This document shows positions 16,987 through 25,600 of a DNA stretch of 64,000 bases, in pieces. The stretch covers positions 97,012-161,011 of the forward strand of contig JAGWUP010000008.1 of assembly GCA_028868375.1 (NCBI GenBank), given 5' to 3'. Origin of the DNA: Elusimicrobiota bacterium (GTDB lineage Bacteria; Elusimicrobiota; Elusimicrobia; UBA1565; UBA9628). Below the pieces are notes generated by a model that did not search any database, had not been told where the DNA came from, and saw only the letters and a program-made list of their open reading frames with translations. Each line of letters starts with the position of its first letter. Position 1 is the stretch's first letter. Position numbers and translations under genes: made by a program.

Positions 16987-18014
16987 GGGATGAGCAGCAC
17001 CTTGCCGAACTGCCGCCCCTGCTCCAGATACTCCTGGGCTTGCCGCGCCTGCTCAAGCGGGAAGCTGCGGTCGATGACGGGCTTTAGCCGTCCCTCCCCC
17101 GCCAGGCGCGTCACCCGCCGCAGTTCCGCCAGGGTTCCCATCGTCGAGCCCAGGATCCGGTAGTGGCGAGAGAAGACGTAGCGCAGGTCCAGCTCCACCG
17201 TCGCTCCGCTGGAGGCGCCGCAGGTGACCAGGCGGCCGCCCGGGCGCAGGCTCTTCAAGCTGGAGGCGAAGGTGGCCGGGCCGACGTGCTCGAAGGCGAT
17301 GTCGACGCCGGCGCCTCCGGTGAGCTCCTTGGCGCGCGCCGCCAGGTCTTCCTTGGGCAGCAGGACGCCGGCGTCGGCTCCCAGGGCGCGGGCCTTCTCC
17401 AGTTTTTCACGGGAGGTGGAGGCCGCCAGCGCGCGCGCGCCGGCGAGCTTCGCGATCTGGATCGCCGCCACGCCGACGCCGCTGCCGGCGCCCACCACCA
17501 GCACCCACTGGTCCGGGCCGCAGCCGCCCAGGCTCATCAGCATGTGCCAGGCGGTCAAGAAGGTCAGCGGGAAGGCCGCAGCCTGCTCGAAGCTCAGGCC
17601 TTCCGGAAGCGCCAGCAGGTAGCGCTGCGGCACCGCCAGCAGCTCCGCGTAGCCGCCCCAGCCGCCCCGCTGTCCCAGGATGCCGTAGTCGCGGCAGAGA
17701 TTGTCGCGGCCGGAGAGGCAATCCTGGCAACGCCAGCAGGAGCGGCCCGGAGCCACGATGACGCGGTCTCCCGCCTTGAAGCCCGAGACGCCCGCTCCGG
17801 TCTCCACGATCTCTCCGGAGACGTCGCTGCCCAGCACGTGCGGGAGCTTGATCTTATAGACGGGAAGTCCGCGCCGCACCCAGAGGTCGAGATGGTTGAG
17901 GGCGCAGGCGCGCACGCGGATGAGGGCCTCGCCGGGGCCGGGCTTGGGGTCCGGCACCTCGGCCGGCGCGAGGTTCTCGACGCCGCCCCAGGCCTTGACG
18001 ATGACAGCCTTCAC
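16983..18014 (-). CDS. Zinc-type medium-chain alcohol dehydrogenase/quinone reductase
   Basis: 343 residues, MDR superfamily. N-terminal GroES-like domain (PGPGEALIRVRACALNHLDLW.. HVLGSDVSGEIVETG), the four-cysteine structural zinc loop (CWRCQDCLSGRDNLC, about residues 94-108) and a Rossmann NAD(P)-binding motif (VVGAGSGVGVAAIQIA). The catalytic zinc position that is Cys in true alcohol dehydrogenases reads Asn-His-Leu-Asp here, so the substrate may differ from simple alcohols. The start is GTG; TAGACT lies six bases before it with no Shine-Dalgarno sequence. It is the first gene of a two-gene unit with the glycosyltransferase. Substrate unknown. Confidence 0.88.
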   Translation of the reverse strand: MKAVIVKAWGGVENLAPAEVPDPKPGPGEALIRVRACALNHLDLWVRRGLPVYKIKLPHVLGSDVSGEIVETGAGVSGFKAGDRVIVAPGRSCWRCQDCLSGRDNLCRDYGILGQRGGWGGYAELLAVPQRYLLALPEGLSFEQAAAFPLTFLTAWHMLMSLGGCGPDQWVLVVGAGSGVGVAAIQIAKLAGARALAASTSREKLEKARALGADAGVLLPKEDLAARAKELTGGAGVDIAFEHVGPATFASSLKSLRPGGRLVTCGASSGATVELDLRYVFSRHYRILGSTMGTLAELRRVTRLAGEGRLKPVIDRSFPLEQARQAQEYLEQGRQFGKVLLIP

Positions 18015-18020
18015 GCGGAC

Positions 18021-18026
18021 AGTCTA
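18021..18026 (-). promoter_or_regulatory. -10 element of the dehydrogenase gene, six bases before GTG
   Basis: TAGACT followed by GTCCGC and the GTG start at 18014. The spacing predicts a leaderless transcript. No convincing -35 hexamer was seen. Confidence 0.5.
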
Positions 18027-18129
18027 CAAAGTAAACTATGCAAGCAACGAGCGCCTGGCCGCGCTGGCGCTGGCCCGATAGTCCTACCCACAGGGGCCAT
18101 ACGGCCCTGGCCGCCACCAAGCGGACCGC

Positions 18130-18135
18130 TATCCT
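18130..18135 (+). promoter_or_regulatory. -10 element of the amidoligase-WD40 gene, six bases before ATG
   Basis: TATCCT, then TGGGGC, then the ATG at 18142. The same TATCCT-6-ATG arrangement occurs at 40396. An ACGGCCC box begins 29 bases upstream of the -10 here and 30 bases upstream at the other site, in place of a normal -35. Confidence 0.5.
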
Positions 18136-18141
18136 TGGGGC

Positions 18142-20526
18142 ATGCCGCTTGCATCGGTCGGCCTGTGGCTGGCGCTCTGCTGCGCCGCCGCCGGACCGCG
18201 CCTGGGAGTCGACGCCGTTCCGGGCGCGGAGGCGGCGCCGCGCACGCCAGTCCCGGCGTTGCAACTTGCCGGGCCGCTGCTGTTGCCGGGATCGGCGATC
18301 CAAGTCGTTTCGCCGCCTGCCGCCGCGACTGCAAGCGGCGACGAAGCCGCGCTCGCGGGTGCGGACCCGCTGGTCGCTATCGGCCTCAAGGCGAATCCGA
18401 CTCCTCGCGAGATCGCCGGGCTGCAAGCCGCCCTCGATCCTCGCCGGGGTTCGGGGCATCGCGAGGAGGCGCTTGCGGCGTTGTTTACCGGCGCGCCGGC
18501 TCGCCCCGAAGCCGGGCTCATCGTGCCCGAGCTGCCGGCGCCCGACGGCTTCCGCCAGCAGAACGGCTTGCTGCTTCCGGAAGCGCGGCAGGGGAGCGGC
18601 GACGTCGCGTTCAGCGCGGCCAGCCGGGACAAGGCCGCGGCGCTGGAAGCCCTCGATGAGCCGGGCTTCTTCCGCCGCCCCGCCGAGCAGCAGCAGGCCG
18701 TGTTGGACAGGCTCTCGCTGCTCTGGGACCTGGGCGAGCAGCCGCGGACAGGGACGCTTCTAGGCCTTCTCGCGGCCGGGCCGCCATTGGCCGTCCGCGA
18801 GCAGGCCTACGCGCTGCTCGAGCGCTTGAAGCCGGCGGACTTCTCGGCGCGTCAGCAGGAGCTGCTGCTCAAGGCGATCGACCTCAACCCGGGCGACGAA
18901 TTGCTGCCCGCGGGACAGGCGGCGATGGCGCGGGCGGCAAGCGACCTGGCGGCCTTGTCGGAGGGCGGCTATCATCACTATCTCAACATCCTCTCGCGCG
19001 AGCCGCTGCCCCTTTATGCCGACGGCCTGCCCGGCATCCCGGCGCAGACGACCTTCGGCATCGAGTTGGAGTTCGCCGCCATCGACCGCGAGGCCAATGA
19101 CAGAGACTCGGACGCCACGAATCGACTGGAAAGCTACCTGATGGAGCGGATTCCGAGCCTCATCGAGGCTGGAGAGCTGGCGGCGGGCTGGGTGATCAAG
19201 CATGATTTTGACGGCAACCCCGAGATCAACACGCCGATACTGACCAACGATAGGGCCGGCTTTGCCGAGCTGGGCCGCGGGCTCGGCAATATCCGCGCTC
19301 TGTTGGGCTCCTGGTTCAACGACAAGCCCCACGCGCTGGCGCAGGGGATGCACATCCATGTCGGCACGCCTCAGCCGCAGCCTGGGCGGGACGCGGCGCT
19401 GGCCTTCGCCGGCAAGGCTTTGGAGAGGTTGTGGGCCTCGCTGTCGCCGACAAATGACCTCGGCAACGTCGCGTTCGCTCCGAGCGCGCTGTTTGGCGAC
19501 CCCTATATCGGCAAGAACGAGACGCTCTGGTATACCGATATAGGAAAGGGCACCGTCGCCTTCAACGCGTTCGCACCCGTTCCCTTGGCTTCCGGCGATT
19601 TTCTCGAGCGGCTGCAGGCGACGGTCGGCGTCGCGATGCAGGCGGCGTTGCGTACGATGGCGCGACCGGAGCTTTTCAACGCGCTGGACTGGGGGCTGCC
19701 GCTGCCGGCCTCCGAGAGGCCCTGGAGCGAGGAGGACGGCTTGCGATTGCGTCGAGGCCTGGACCGTTTGTTCGCGGACAACGTCGAAGGCAAGGCCTCG
19801 GTGCTGCGGCTGCTGCTGCGCCTGGGCCGCCGGCCGGAGCGCGTCGCGGCCGCGCTAGACAAGCGCGGCGCCGATCCGGCAGCGGCCTGGTATCAGGAGG
19901 CGGGGCTTGGCCCGTTGTACGAAGCGCATGCCAAGGCGGGCGGCTTGGACGAGGGAGAAGTGCTGGCCGCGGTGCTTCCGAAGCTTCGGCCAGACCTGCT
20001 CCATCGATTGCTGAGTCGATTAATCGGCTTGGCGCCGACCGAGAGCCTGGCGCGGCTGTTGGGACGGTTAGATCGCCGCGTCCTTGACGGCTTGCCGCCT
20101 GTCTTCTTCGCCGACAAGATTCTGCGCGGACATCACGATTGGGTCAACAGCGTCGGCTTCTCGCCTGACGGCAAGACGCTGGCCTCGGGGTCAGACGATG
20201 GAACGATCCGGCTCTGGGACGCGGCGAGCGGGAGAGAGCTTCATGTGCTGCGCGGACATGACGTTGGGGTCACGAGCGTCGGCTTCTCACCGGACGGCAA
20301 GACGTTGGCCTCGGGGTCATACGATAGGACGGTCCGGCTCTGGGACGCGGCGAGCGGGAGAGAGCTTCATGTGCTGCGCGGACATGACGTTGGGGTCAAG
20401 AGCGTCGGCTTCTCGCCTGACGGCAAGATGCGGGCCTCGGGGTCAAACGATAAGACGGTCCGGCTCTGGCGCAGAGGCCCCGTCGCCGAATTGTCGGGTC
20501 GCGCGTCTACAAGCTCGGCGAGGTAG
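18142..20526 (+). CDS. Secreted amidoligase-like protein with C-terminal WD40 repeats
   Basis: 794 residues. A signal peptide (MPLASVGLWLALCCAAAG) and an Ala/Pro-rich region precede a helical part. Residues about 300-400 carry motifs of the putative amidoligase family (Amidoligase_2, glutamine-synthetase-like fold): TFGIELEFAAIDRE, WVIKHDFDGNPEINTPIL and QGMHIHVG. The family is predicted to form amide or isopeptide bonds using ATP. The C-terminus (about 655-780) consists of three WD40 repeats (HDWVNSVGFSPDGKTLASGS.., TIRLWDAASGRELHVLRGH). Three repeats cannot close a normal seven-blade propeller, so the domain is either truncated or oligomerises. The 126-base repeat units are about 90% identical. 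I see no ATP source in the periplasm, which makes a signal peptide on this family odd. Confidence 0.75.
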   Translation: MPLASVGLWLALCCAAAGPRLGVDAVPGAEAAPRTPVPALQLAGPLLLPGSAIQVVSPPAAATASGDEAALAGADPLVAIGLKANPTPREIAGLQAALDPRRGSGHREEALAALFTGAPARPEAGLIVPELPAPDGFRQQNGLLLPEARQGSGDVAFSAASRDKAAALEALDEPGFFRRPAEQQQAVLDRLSLLWDLGEQPRTGTLLGLLAAGPPLAVREQAYALLERLKPADFSARQQELLLKAIDLNPGDELLPAGQAAMARAASDLAALSEGGYHHYLNILSREPLPLYADGLPGIPAQTTFGIELEFAAIDREANDRDSDATNRLESYLMERIPSLIEAGELAAGWVIKHDFDGNPEINTPILTNDRAGFAELGRGLGNIRALLGSWFNDKPHALAQGMHIHVGTPQPQPGRDAALAFAGKALERLWASLSPTNDLGNVAFAPSALFGDPYIGKNETLWYTDIGKGTVAFNAFAPVPLASGDFLERLQATVGVAMQAALRTMARPELFNALDWGLPLPASERPWSEEDGLRLRRGLDRLFADNVEGKASVLRLLLRLGRRPERVAAALDKRGADPAAAWYQEAGLGPLYEAHAKAGGLDEGEVLAAVLPKLRPDLLHRLLSRLIGLAPTESLARLLGRLDRRVLDGLPPVFFADKILRGHHDWVNSVGFSPDGKTLASGSDDGTIRLWDAASGRELHVLRGHDVGVTSVGFSPDGKTLASGSYDRTVRLWDAASGRELHVLRGHDVGVKSVGFSPDGKMRASGSNDKTVRLWRRGPVAELSGRASTSSAR
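20125..20470 (+). repeat. Near-identical tandem 126-base WD40-coding units (2.75 copies)
   Basis: Units begin at 20125, 20251 and 20377 with an exact 126-base (42-codon) period. Units 1 and 2 differ at about 12 positions, and units 2 and 3 at fewer. The third unit stops at CGGCTCTGG and runs into an unrelated 18-codon tail. The similarity at DNA level points to recent duplication or gene conversion. Confidence 0.9.
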
Positions 20527-20537
20527 CTCGCAGCGGC

Positions 20538-21635
20538 TCACTTGCCCAGCAGGCGCTGGAAGGTGGCGGTCAGCGTGGAGATCAGGTTCTCTTTCTCGGC
20601 CAGGCGGCGCAAAAGCTGCGCGCGCTCCTCCTCCCACGGGGCGGCGCGCCCCGCCAGGGAGTCTCGCTCCTGCAGGGCGCGGGCCAGGTGCTCTGACAAG
20701 GTCGAGAGCTGCCCGCGCAGGTCGAAGAGGGAGGCGGTGTCCTGGGCGCGGGCCTGCGACTCGGCGGCGAGCTTGCCCTGGAGCTCCTCCAGCCTGGCCG
20801 TCCACTCCTGCTCTCGGCGCTGTCCTTCCTCTATAAGGTCGCGCTTGGCCTGGGCCTCCGCCGCCAGGGCCTTGACCACATCTTCGCGCTCGGCCTCCAG
20901 GGCCGCGCGGCGCTCGTCTTTCTCGCGCAAGAGCCGCCGCGCCCCGGCCAATTCGTCGGCCAGCCGCCCCTTGTCGAGCTCCAAGGCCGCCGACTGGGAG
21001 CTGAAGCCCTGCAGCCTGGCGTTGAGGCGGTCGATGTCCTTGTTGAGGGCCGCGATCGTGCGCTCCACCTCAAGGCGCTGCTCGGCTTGGGCCTTGAGCG
21101 ACTCGCCGCGCTCGCTTAGGGCGCGCAGCAATTCCTGCTTCTCGGCCTCCAGCGACTCGATGATCTTGTCCTTGGCCGCCGGCGGGGTTTCCAGGCGCTG
21201 CCGGATCGCGGCCAGCTCCCGGGCCAGCTCCTCCTGCGAGCCGGAGGTTTGCGCGCGGGCGCTCTCGCGCTGGGCCATCGCCTCGCGCAGCAGCGTCACC
21301 AGGGACTGGTGCATCTCGTCGAGGCGCTTTTCCAGGACGTCGATGCGTCCGCGGGCGCGCTCCCGCGCTTCCTCCCCCTCCCGCTCCGCCTTCTCGCGGC
21401 GCAGGGTCTCGCTCATGCCCTTGAGCTGCAGCTCCACTTGCGCGCGCAGCGCCTCCTGCTGCTGGAGCATTCCGGCGGCGGCGTCGGCCCGCTGCCGCTC
21501 GGCGGACAGGTCCTTCTCCAGGCAGGAGAGGCGCCGCTGCAGAAATTCCAGCAGGGCGTCCGCCGGCTGGCGGGGAGCGGCCGGCGGCTGCGGCGGCAAG
21601 GAGTGCTGCTCGGTCGAGGCTGGTTCTTTTTCCAT
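20538..21635 (-). CDS. Coiled-coil protein
   Basis: 365 residues, almost entirely heptad-like helix rich in Glu, Arg, Ala, Leu and Gln from about residue 25 to the end, after a Pro-rich N-terminus (HSLPPQPPAAPRQPAD). No signal peptide, membrane segment or catalytic motif. Blocks such as REKDERRAALEAEREDVVKALAAE have SMC-like character but no ATPase heads are present. It starts one base after the stop of the PorV-like barrel gene, so it is the third gene of the Kelch-barrel unit. A structural or spacer role is plausible; function unknown. Confidence 0.75.
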   Translation of the reverse strand: MEKEPASTEQHSLPPQPPAAPRQPADALLEFLQRRLSCLEKDLSAERQRADAAAGMLQQQEALRAQVELQLKGMSETLRREKAEREGEEARERARGRIDVLEKRLDEMHQSLVTLLREAMAQRESARAQTSGSQEELARELAAIRQRLETPPAAKDKIIESLEAEKQELLRALSERGESLKAQAEQRLEVERTIAALNKDIDRLNARLQGFSSQSAALELDKGRLADELAGARRLLREKDERRAALEAEREDVVKALAAEAQAKRDLIEEGQRREQEWTARLEELQGKLAAESQARAQDTASLFDLRGQLSTLSEHLARALQERDSLAGRAAPWEEERAQLLRRLAEKENLISTLTATFQRLLGK

Positions 21636-21636
21636 G

Positions 21637-22647
21637 TCAGCGTTCCTCGTAGCGGCGCGACGCCTTGGACGGAAGATTGAAGCTCAGCGAGAAGCGATTG
21701 GTGTCGCTGCCCAGCACGCCCATGGGGACGAAGGAGTAATCGAAGCTGAAGGAGCCCAGGGCCAGGCCCAAGCCGAAGCTCGGCGCCGACTGCAGGCCCA
21801 GGCTGTCGATGGTCAGGGTGTTGAAGCCGGCGCGCACCGAGGCCTTGGCGTTTTGGCCCAGGATCATCGTGTATTCCGCCCCCGCCGCGCCGTAGACGAC
21901 GTCGTTGGCCGGAAAGACCGCCTCCAGAGAGAGGGTCAGCGCCTTGAGGGGAGACATCGCCGCTCCCAGCTTGGCTCGGAAGGGAAGGGTGTCGCGGACC
22001 TTGTCGAACTTCTGCCCGGAGCCGAGGTTCTGGGCCACGAAGGAGAGGTCGTAGTGGGTCCGGTTGGTGTAGATGCGCGAGGTGATGCCGATGTCGCCGC
22101 CGAAGCCGTCGGCGCTCATGCCGTAGTCGGAGTGTATCCAGTGCCCCGCCACGCCCATGAAGACGTCCATGTCGTTGTCCGAGAGATCGAGGATGGACTG
22201 CCCCCAGCCGATGTCGCCGACGAAATCCTTGGGGGAGAAGGTGCCGAGGGATGCGCCGGCGACGTCGGTCCGGGGGATGTCGCCGTAGCTTTGGTAGCGA
22301 AAGCCCGCCGCCAGCACGCTGCTGTCGTTGATGCGCGCCGCGGCTTGTATGGCCTGGTAGTTGATTCCGGCGACGTAGTCGGAGTACATCGCCGCCGCCG
22401 AGAAGCGCGGCACGCGCGCGAGGCCGGCGGGGTTCCAGTAGAGGGCGGTGGCGTCGTCGGCGACCGCGGAGAAGGCTCCCCCCATCGCGATGCCGCGCGC
22501 GCCGATGTCCTGCAGCAGGAACTGGGAGCCCGCGGTGCCCACGGCGTCGCGCGTGAAATCGCTGGCGCCGGCGGCGGAGGCCGCGAGCAGCAATCCGGCG
22601 GCCAGCAGCAGTCCCGCGGCCTGCGCCGCCAGGGGGGCGCGCCTCAT
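21637..22647 (-). CDS. PorV/PorQ-family outer-membrane beta-barrel protein
   Basis: 336 residues. Signal peptide (to about ASAAGAS), then the conserved family start GTAGSQFLLQDIGARGIAMGGAF and the signature DDATALYWNPAGLA (residues about 63-77), followed by amphipathic beta strands up to a terminal strand SFSFDYSFVP..RFSLSFNL. PorV-type barrels are known from type IX secretion, where PorV binds cargo C-terminal signals, and the wider UPF0164/PorV family is common in several diderm phyla. The ATG overlaps the TGA of the giant Kelch/FN3 gene, whose C-terminus has a sorting-type domain, so cargo and barrel appear coupled. Confidence 0.85.
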   Translation of the reverse strand: MRRAPLAAQAAGLLLAAGLLLAASAAGASDFTRDAVGTAGSQFLLQDIGARGIAMGGAFSAVADDATALYWNPAGLARVPRFSAAAMYSDYVAGINYQAIQAAARINDSSVLAAGFRYQSYGDIPRTDVAGASLGTFSPKDFVGDIGWGQSILDLSDNDMDVFMGVAGHWIHSDYGMSADGFGGDIGITSRIYTNRTHYDLSFVAQNLGSGQKFDKVRDTLPFRAKLGAAMSPLKALTLSLEAVFPANDVVYGAAGAEYTMILGQNAKASVRAGFNTLTIDSLGLQSAPSFGLGLALGSFSFDYSFVPMGVLGSDTNRFSLSFNLPSKASRRYEER

Positions 22648-25600
22648 CGCAGGACCACCACCTTGCGGATCGCCTTGAGGGAGTTGCCCTCGATGACGAC
22701 CAGATAGACCCCGCTGGCCACCGCGCGTCCGGAGCGGTTGGTTCCGTCCCAGTCGAGGATGCCGGAGCCGTTGGCCGTCTCGTCGAAGACCAGCTCCCCG
22801 CGCAGGGTGAAGATCCTGATCCTGGAGCCGGCCGGCACGCCCTTGAAGGTGACGTAGCCGTTGCCCTCGCTGGGCTTGAAGGGATTGGGGAAGATCACGA
22901 CGTTGCCCGGATCGGCGCTGGGAGCGACCTGGGCCAGTTGGTAGACGGAGAGGTGGTTGAAGCGGGCCGTCATCAGGTGATCGGCCGCGTCGACCGTGGT
23001 CTGCAGGGGCACGCAGGCCCCGGAGTCGTCGACGCGCTCCAGGGCCGCCTGGCTGGCCGGGACGGCGCCCAGCTCGGCGTCGGTGTAGGCGAAGGTGACC
23101 AAAAACGGCTTGAGCGGCTGCAGCGGGGGATCGGGAGTGATCGACAGGCCCACCGCCAGGCCGCCGCCGCAGGGACTGCCGGCCGCGACCGCGCGCGTGG
23201 AGACGAGCAGATGCGTGTCCGTGGAGAAGGTGTCGGCCGGGATGCGCAGGGTGATGAGGCGGCCCGTTCCGATCGAGCCGGAGATCAGCGTCGGCTGCGC
23301 ATGCGTCACCTCGATGCCCAGGGATCCTAAGGGCGCTCCGCCGTTGAACGGCGCCGTCGTCACGAGGTTTGAGAAGGGCGAGAGCAGGCCGAAGGGGTTG
23401 ACGGCCTGCACTCGGATCGAGTAGGTCGATGAGGTCAGCAGGTCGGGAATCGTCGCCGAGGTGAGGTCCTTCTCCTTCTGGGCGAAGGAGATCGCGGTCT
23501 GGGTCGTGAGGAAATTGTCGCTGGAATAGGTCACCTCGTAGGTGGTCGAGGAGCTGTTGTTGCCGTCGTCCCAGGAGACGGCGATGGAGGAGGGCGTCGT
23601 GCTCGTCACCTGAAGCCCGGACGGGGCCTGGGCCAGGGTCGCGGTGGAGCCCAGGGTCACGAAGGCGGACGCCACCCCGTCTCCATTGAGGGCCGCCGCC
23701 TTGACGTCGAAGTCGGCGGCCGCCTGGGGCAGCGCCCCATAGCCGGCCGTAAAGCCCGTCGTGGTCATGGTGCTCAACTGCGCGCCGCCGGCGTCGTCGA
23801 TCACCAGCTCGTAGACGGTGCCCAGCGGATTGCCGTTGGCCGACCAGGCGGCGGTGACGCTGCCGGTGCTGATGCCGCTGAGGGCCGGATCGAGCAAGCC
23901 GGGAGGATTGGCCAGGGTGTAGGCGGTCGCCCCGGCCGACAAGGGGCCCTCCCCGCCGGCGGTGACCGCCGAGACCATGATGGAGCGCTCGGAGTTGGCC
24001 GCCAGTCCGGCGTCGCGGTAGGTCGCCGCCTTGGTCGTGGCGATCACGGCGCCGGTCGTCGAATTATAGATGTTGAAATGCGTCACGCCACCGGGGTCGA
24101 CCCAGTTCCATTGGATCGTCGCCGCGTCGACGGCGGAGCCGGCCAGCCCGGTGATCGGCGCCCCGGTCGTGGTCGAGACGACGTCGGAGAAATCGCTGGC
24201 GACCTGCGCCCCGTTGACGGCGCGCACGCGGAAGTAATAACGCGTGGCCGGCAGCAATTGCGAGATCGTGACGGTCGTCGTGGCGAGGTTGACCAGGGCC
24301 GGCACCGGCGTCGAGACGTCCTGGGCGAAGTTGTCGCGCGATTGGGAGACCTCGTAGATGGTCCCCGGGGAGTTTCCGTGGGCGTTCCAGCTCAGCGTCA
24401 AGGAGTTGGCCGCGACGTCGGAGAAGACCGCGGGAGCCTGCGCTCCGGAGACGATCGGAGTGCTGCAGAGCGTGTAGTAGGTGGCGGAGCGCGAGAGCGG
24501 GCCGTCGCCGGAGAGGGTGTAAGCCGCCACGAGGATGGAGCCGGTGGTGTTCGGGGCCAGATTGGTCTGCGCGAAGGAGACGACGTTGGTCGCGGCGGTG
24601 GCGATGACGATGCCGCTGGTGGCCGAGAAGATCTCGTAGCCGTCGAAGCTGCCGTTGGCCAGGCTTGCCTGGCTCCAGCTCCAGGAGATCGAGCTGACGC
24701 CGATGGCCGCGACGGAGACGGCGCCCGGGGCGGCGGCGGGCTTGGGCGGGCCGGCCTGGACCAGGAGGGCGTCGGAATAGACGGCGTTGGAGTAGGCGCG
24801 CAGTTGGTACCAGCCGTACGGAAGCATGTTCCCGCCAAGACCGGGATTCGGGATGATGCCTCCGGTCGGCAGTTTCAGCGAGATCGAGGAGTCGGCGACC
24901 GTCCAGAGGTTCGGGTCGGCGGGAGCGTCCGTCCCCTTGCTGTAGACGCGCGTCGTCAACTCGAGCGTGAAGGCGCTGCCGGCCTGTCCGCCGCTGCCGC
25001 CGGAGCCTCCCAGGGATTGCAGCAGCAGGCGCGGGCCGTTGAAGGAGGAGTTCCCGCTGGCAGCGCCCCCCCCGGAGCCGTCGCCGACCCCGAGAAAGCC
25101 GCTGCCCTTGATGGTCACGAAGGGGCCGTTGCCGGAGGGGATCGCCGTGTAATTGGCGCCCTGGAAGGGCTGGACGTCGACGCTGGAGAGGACCGGCTTG
25201 CGCGCCCCGGCGGCGACTCCCAAAGACAGCGTGTCGGGGGCCTCCGTGAAGTAGGCGGTCTCCGCCGAGGCCTCCACGCCGACCCCGCTGTCGCCGCCGA
25301 AGATCGTCACCTGGCCGTCCGCGGTCAACGCCGCGGCCGCGCCGAGGCGGGCCGTGGACAGGCCCCCTTGAGGAATCCAGGAGCTGGTGGCCACGTCGAA
25401 GGTCTCGACGCTTGTCAGAGCGCCATGTCCCTGCTGGCCGCCGATGAGCATCAGCGAGCCGGTGGGCAGCAGCAGGGCGTCGTGCTTGGAGCGCTTGACG
25501 CTCAAGACGCCCGCTTGGCTCCAGGTCCCCTGGGCGTCGCCGGCGCTAGGGGTGTAGCGCCAGGAATGGTCGACCTCCCCGAAGCCGTCGTTGCCGCCGG

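Noticed and set aside
20125..20470. Tandem repeats as a possible CRISPR array.
   Set aside because: The units are contiguous, coding, 126 bases long and translate into WD40 repeats, with no spacers.
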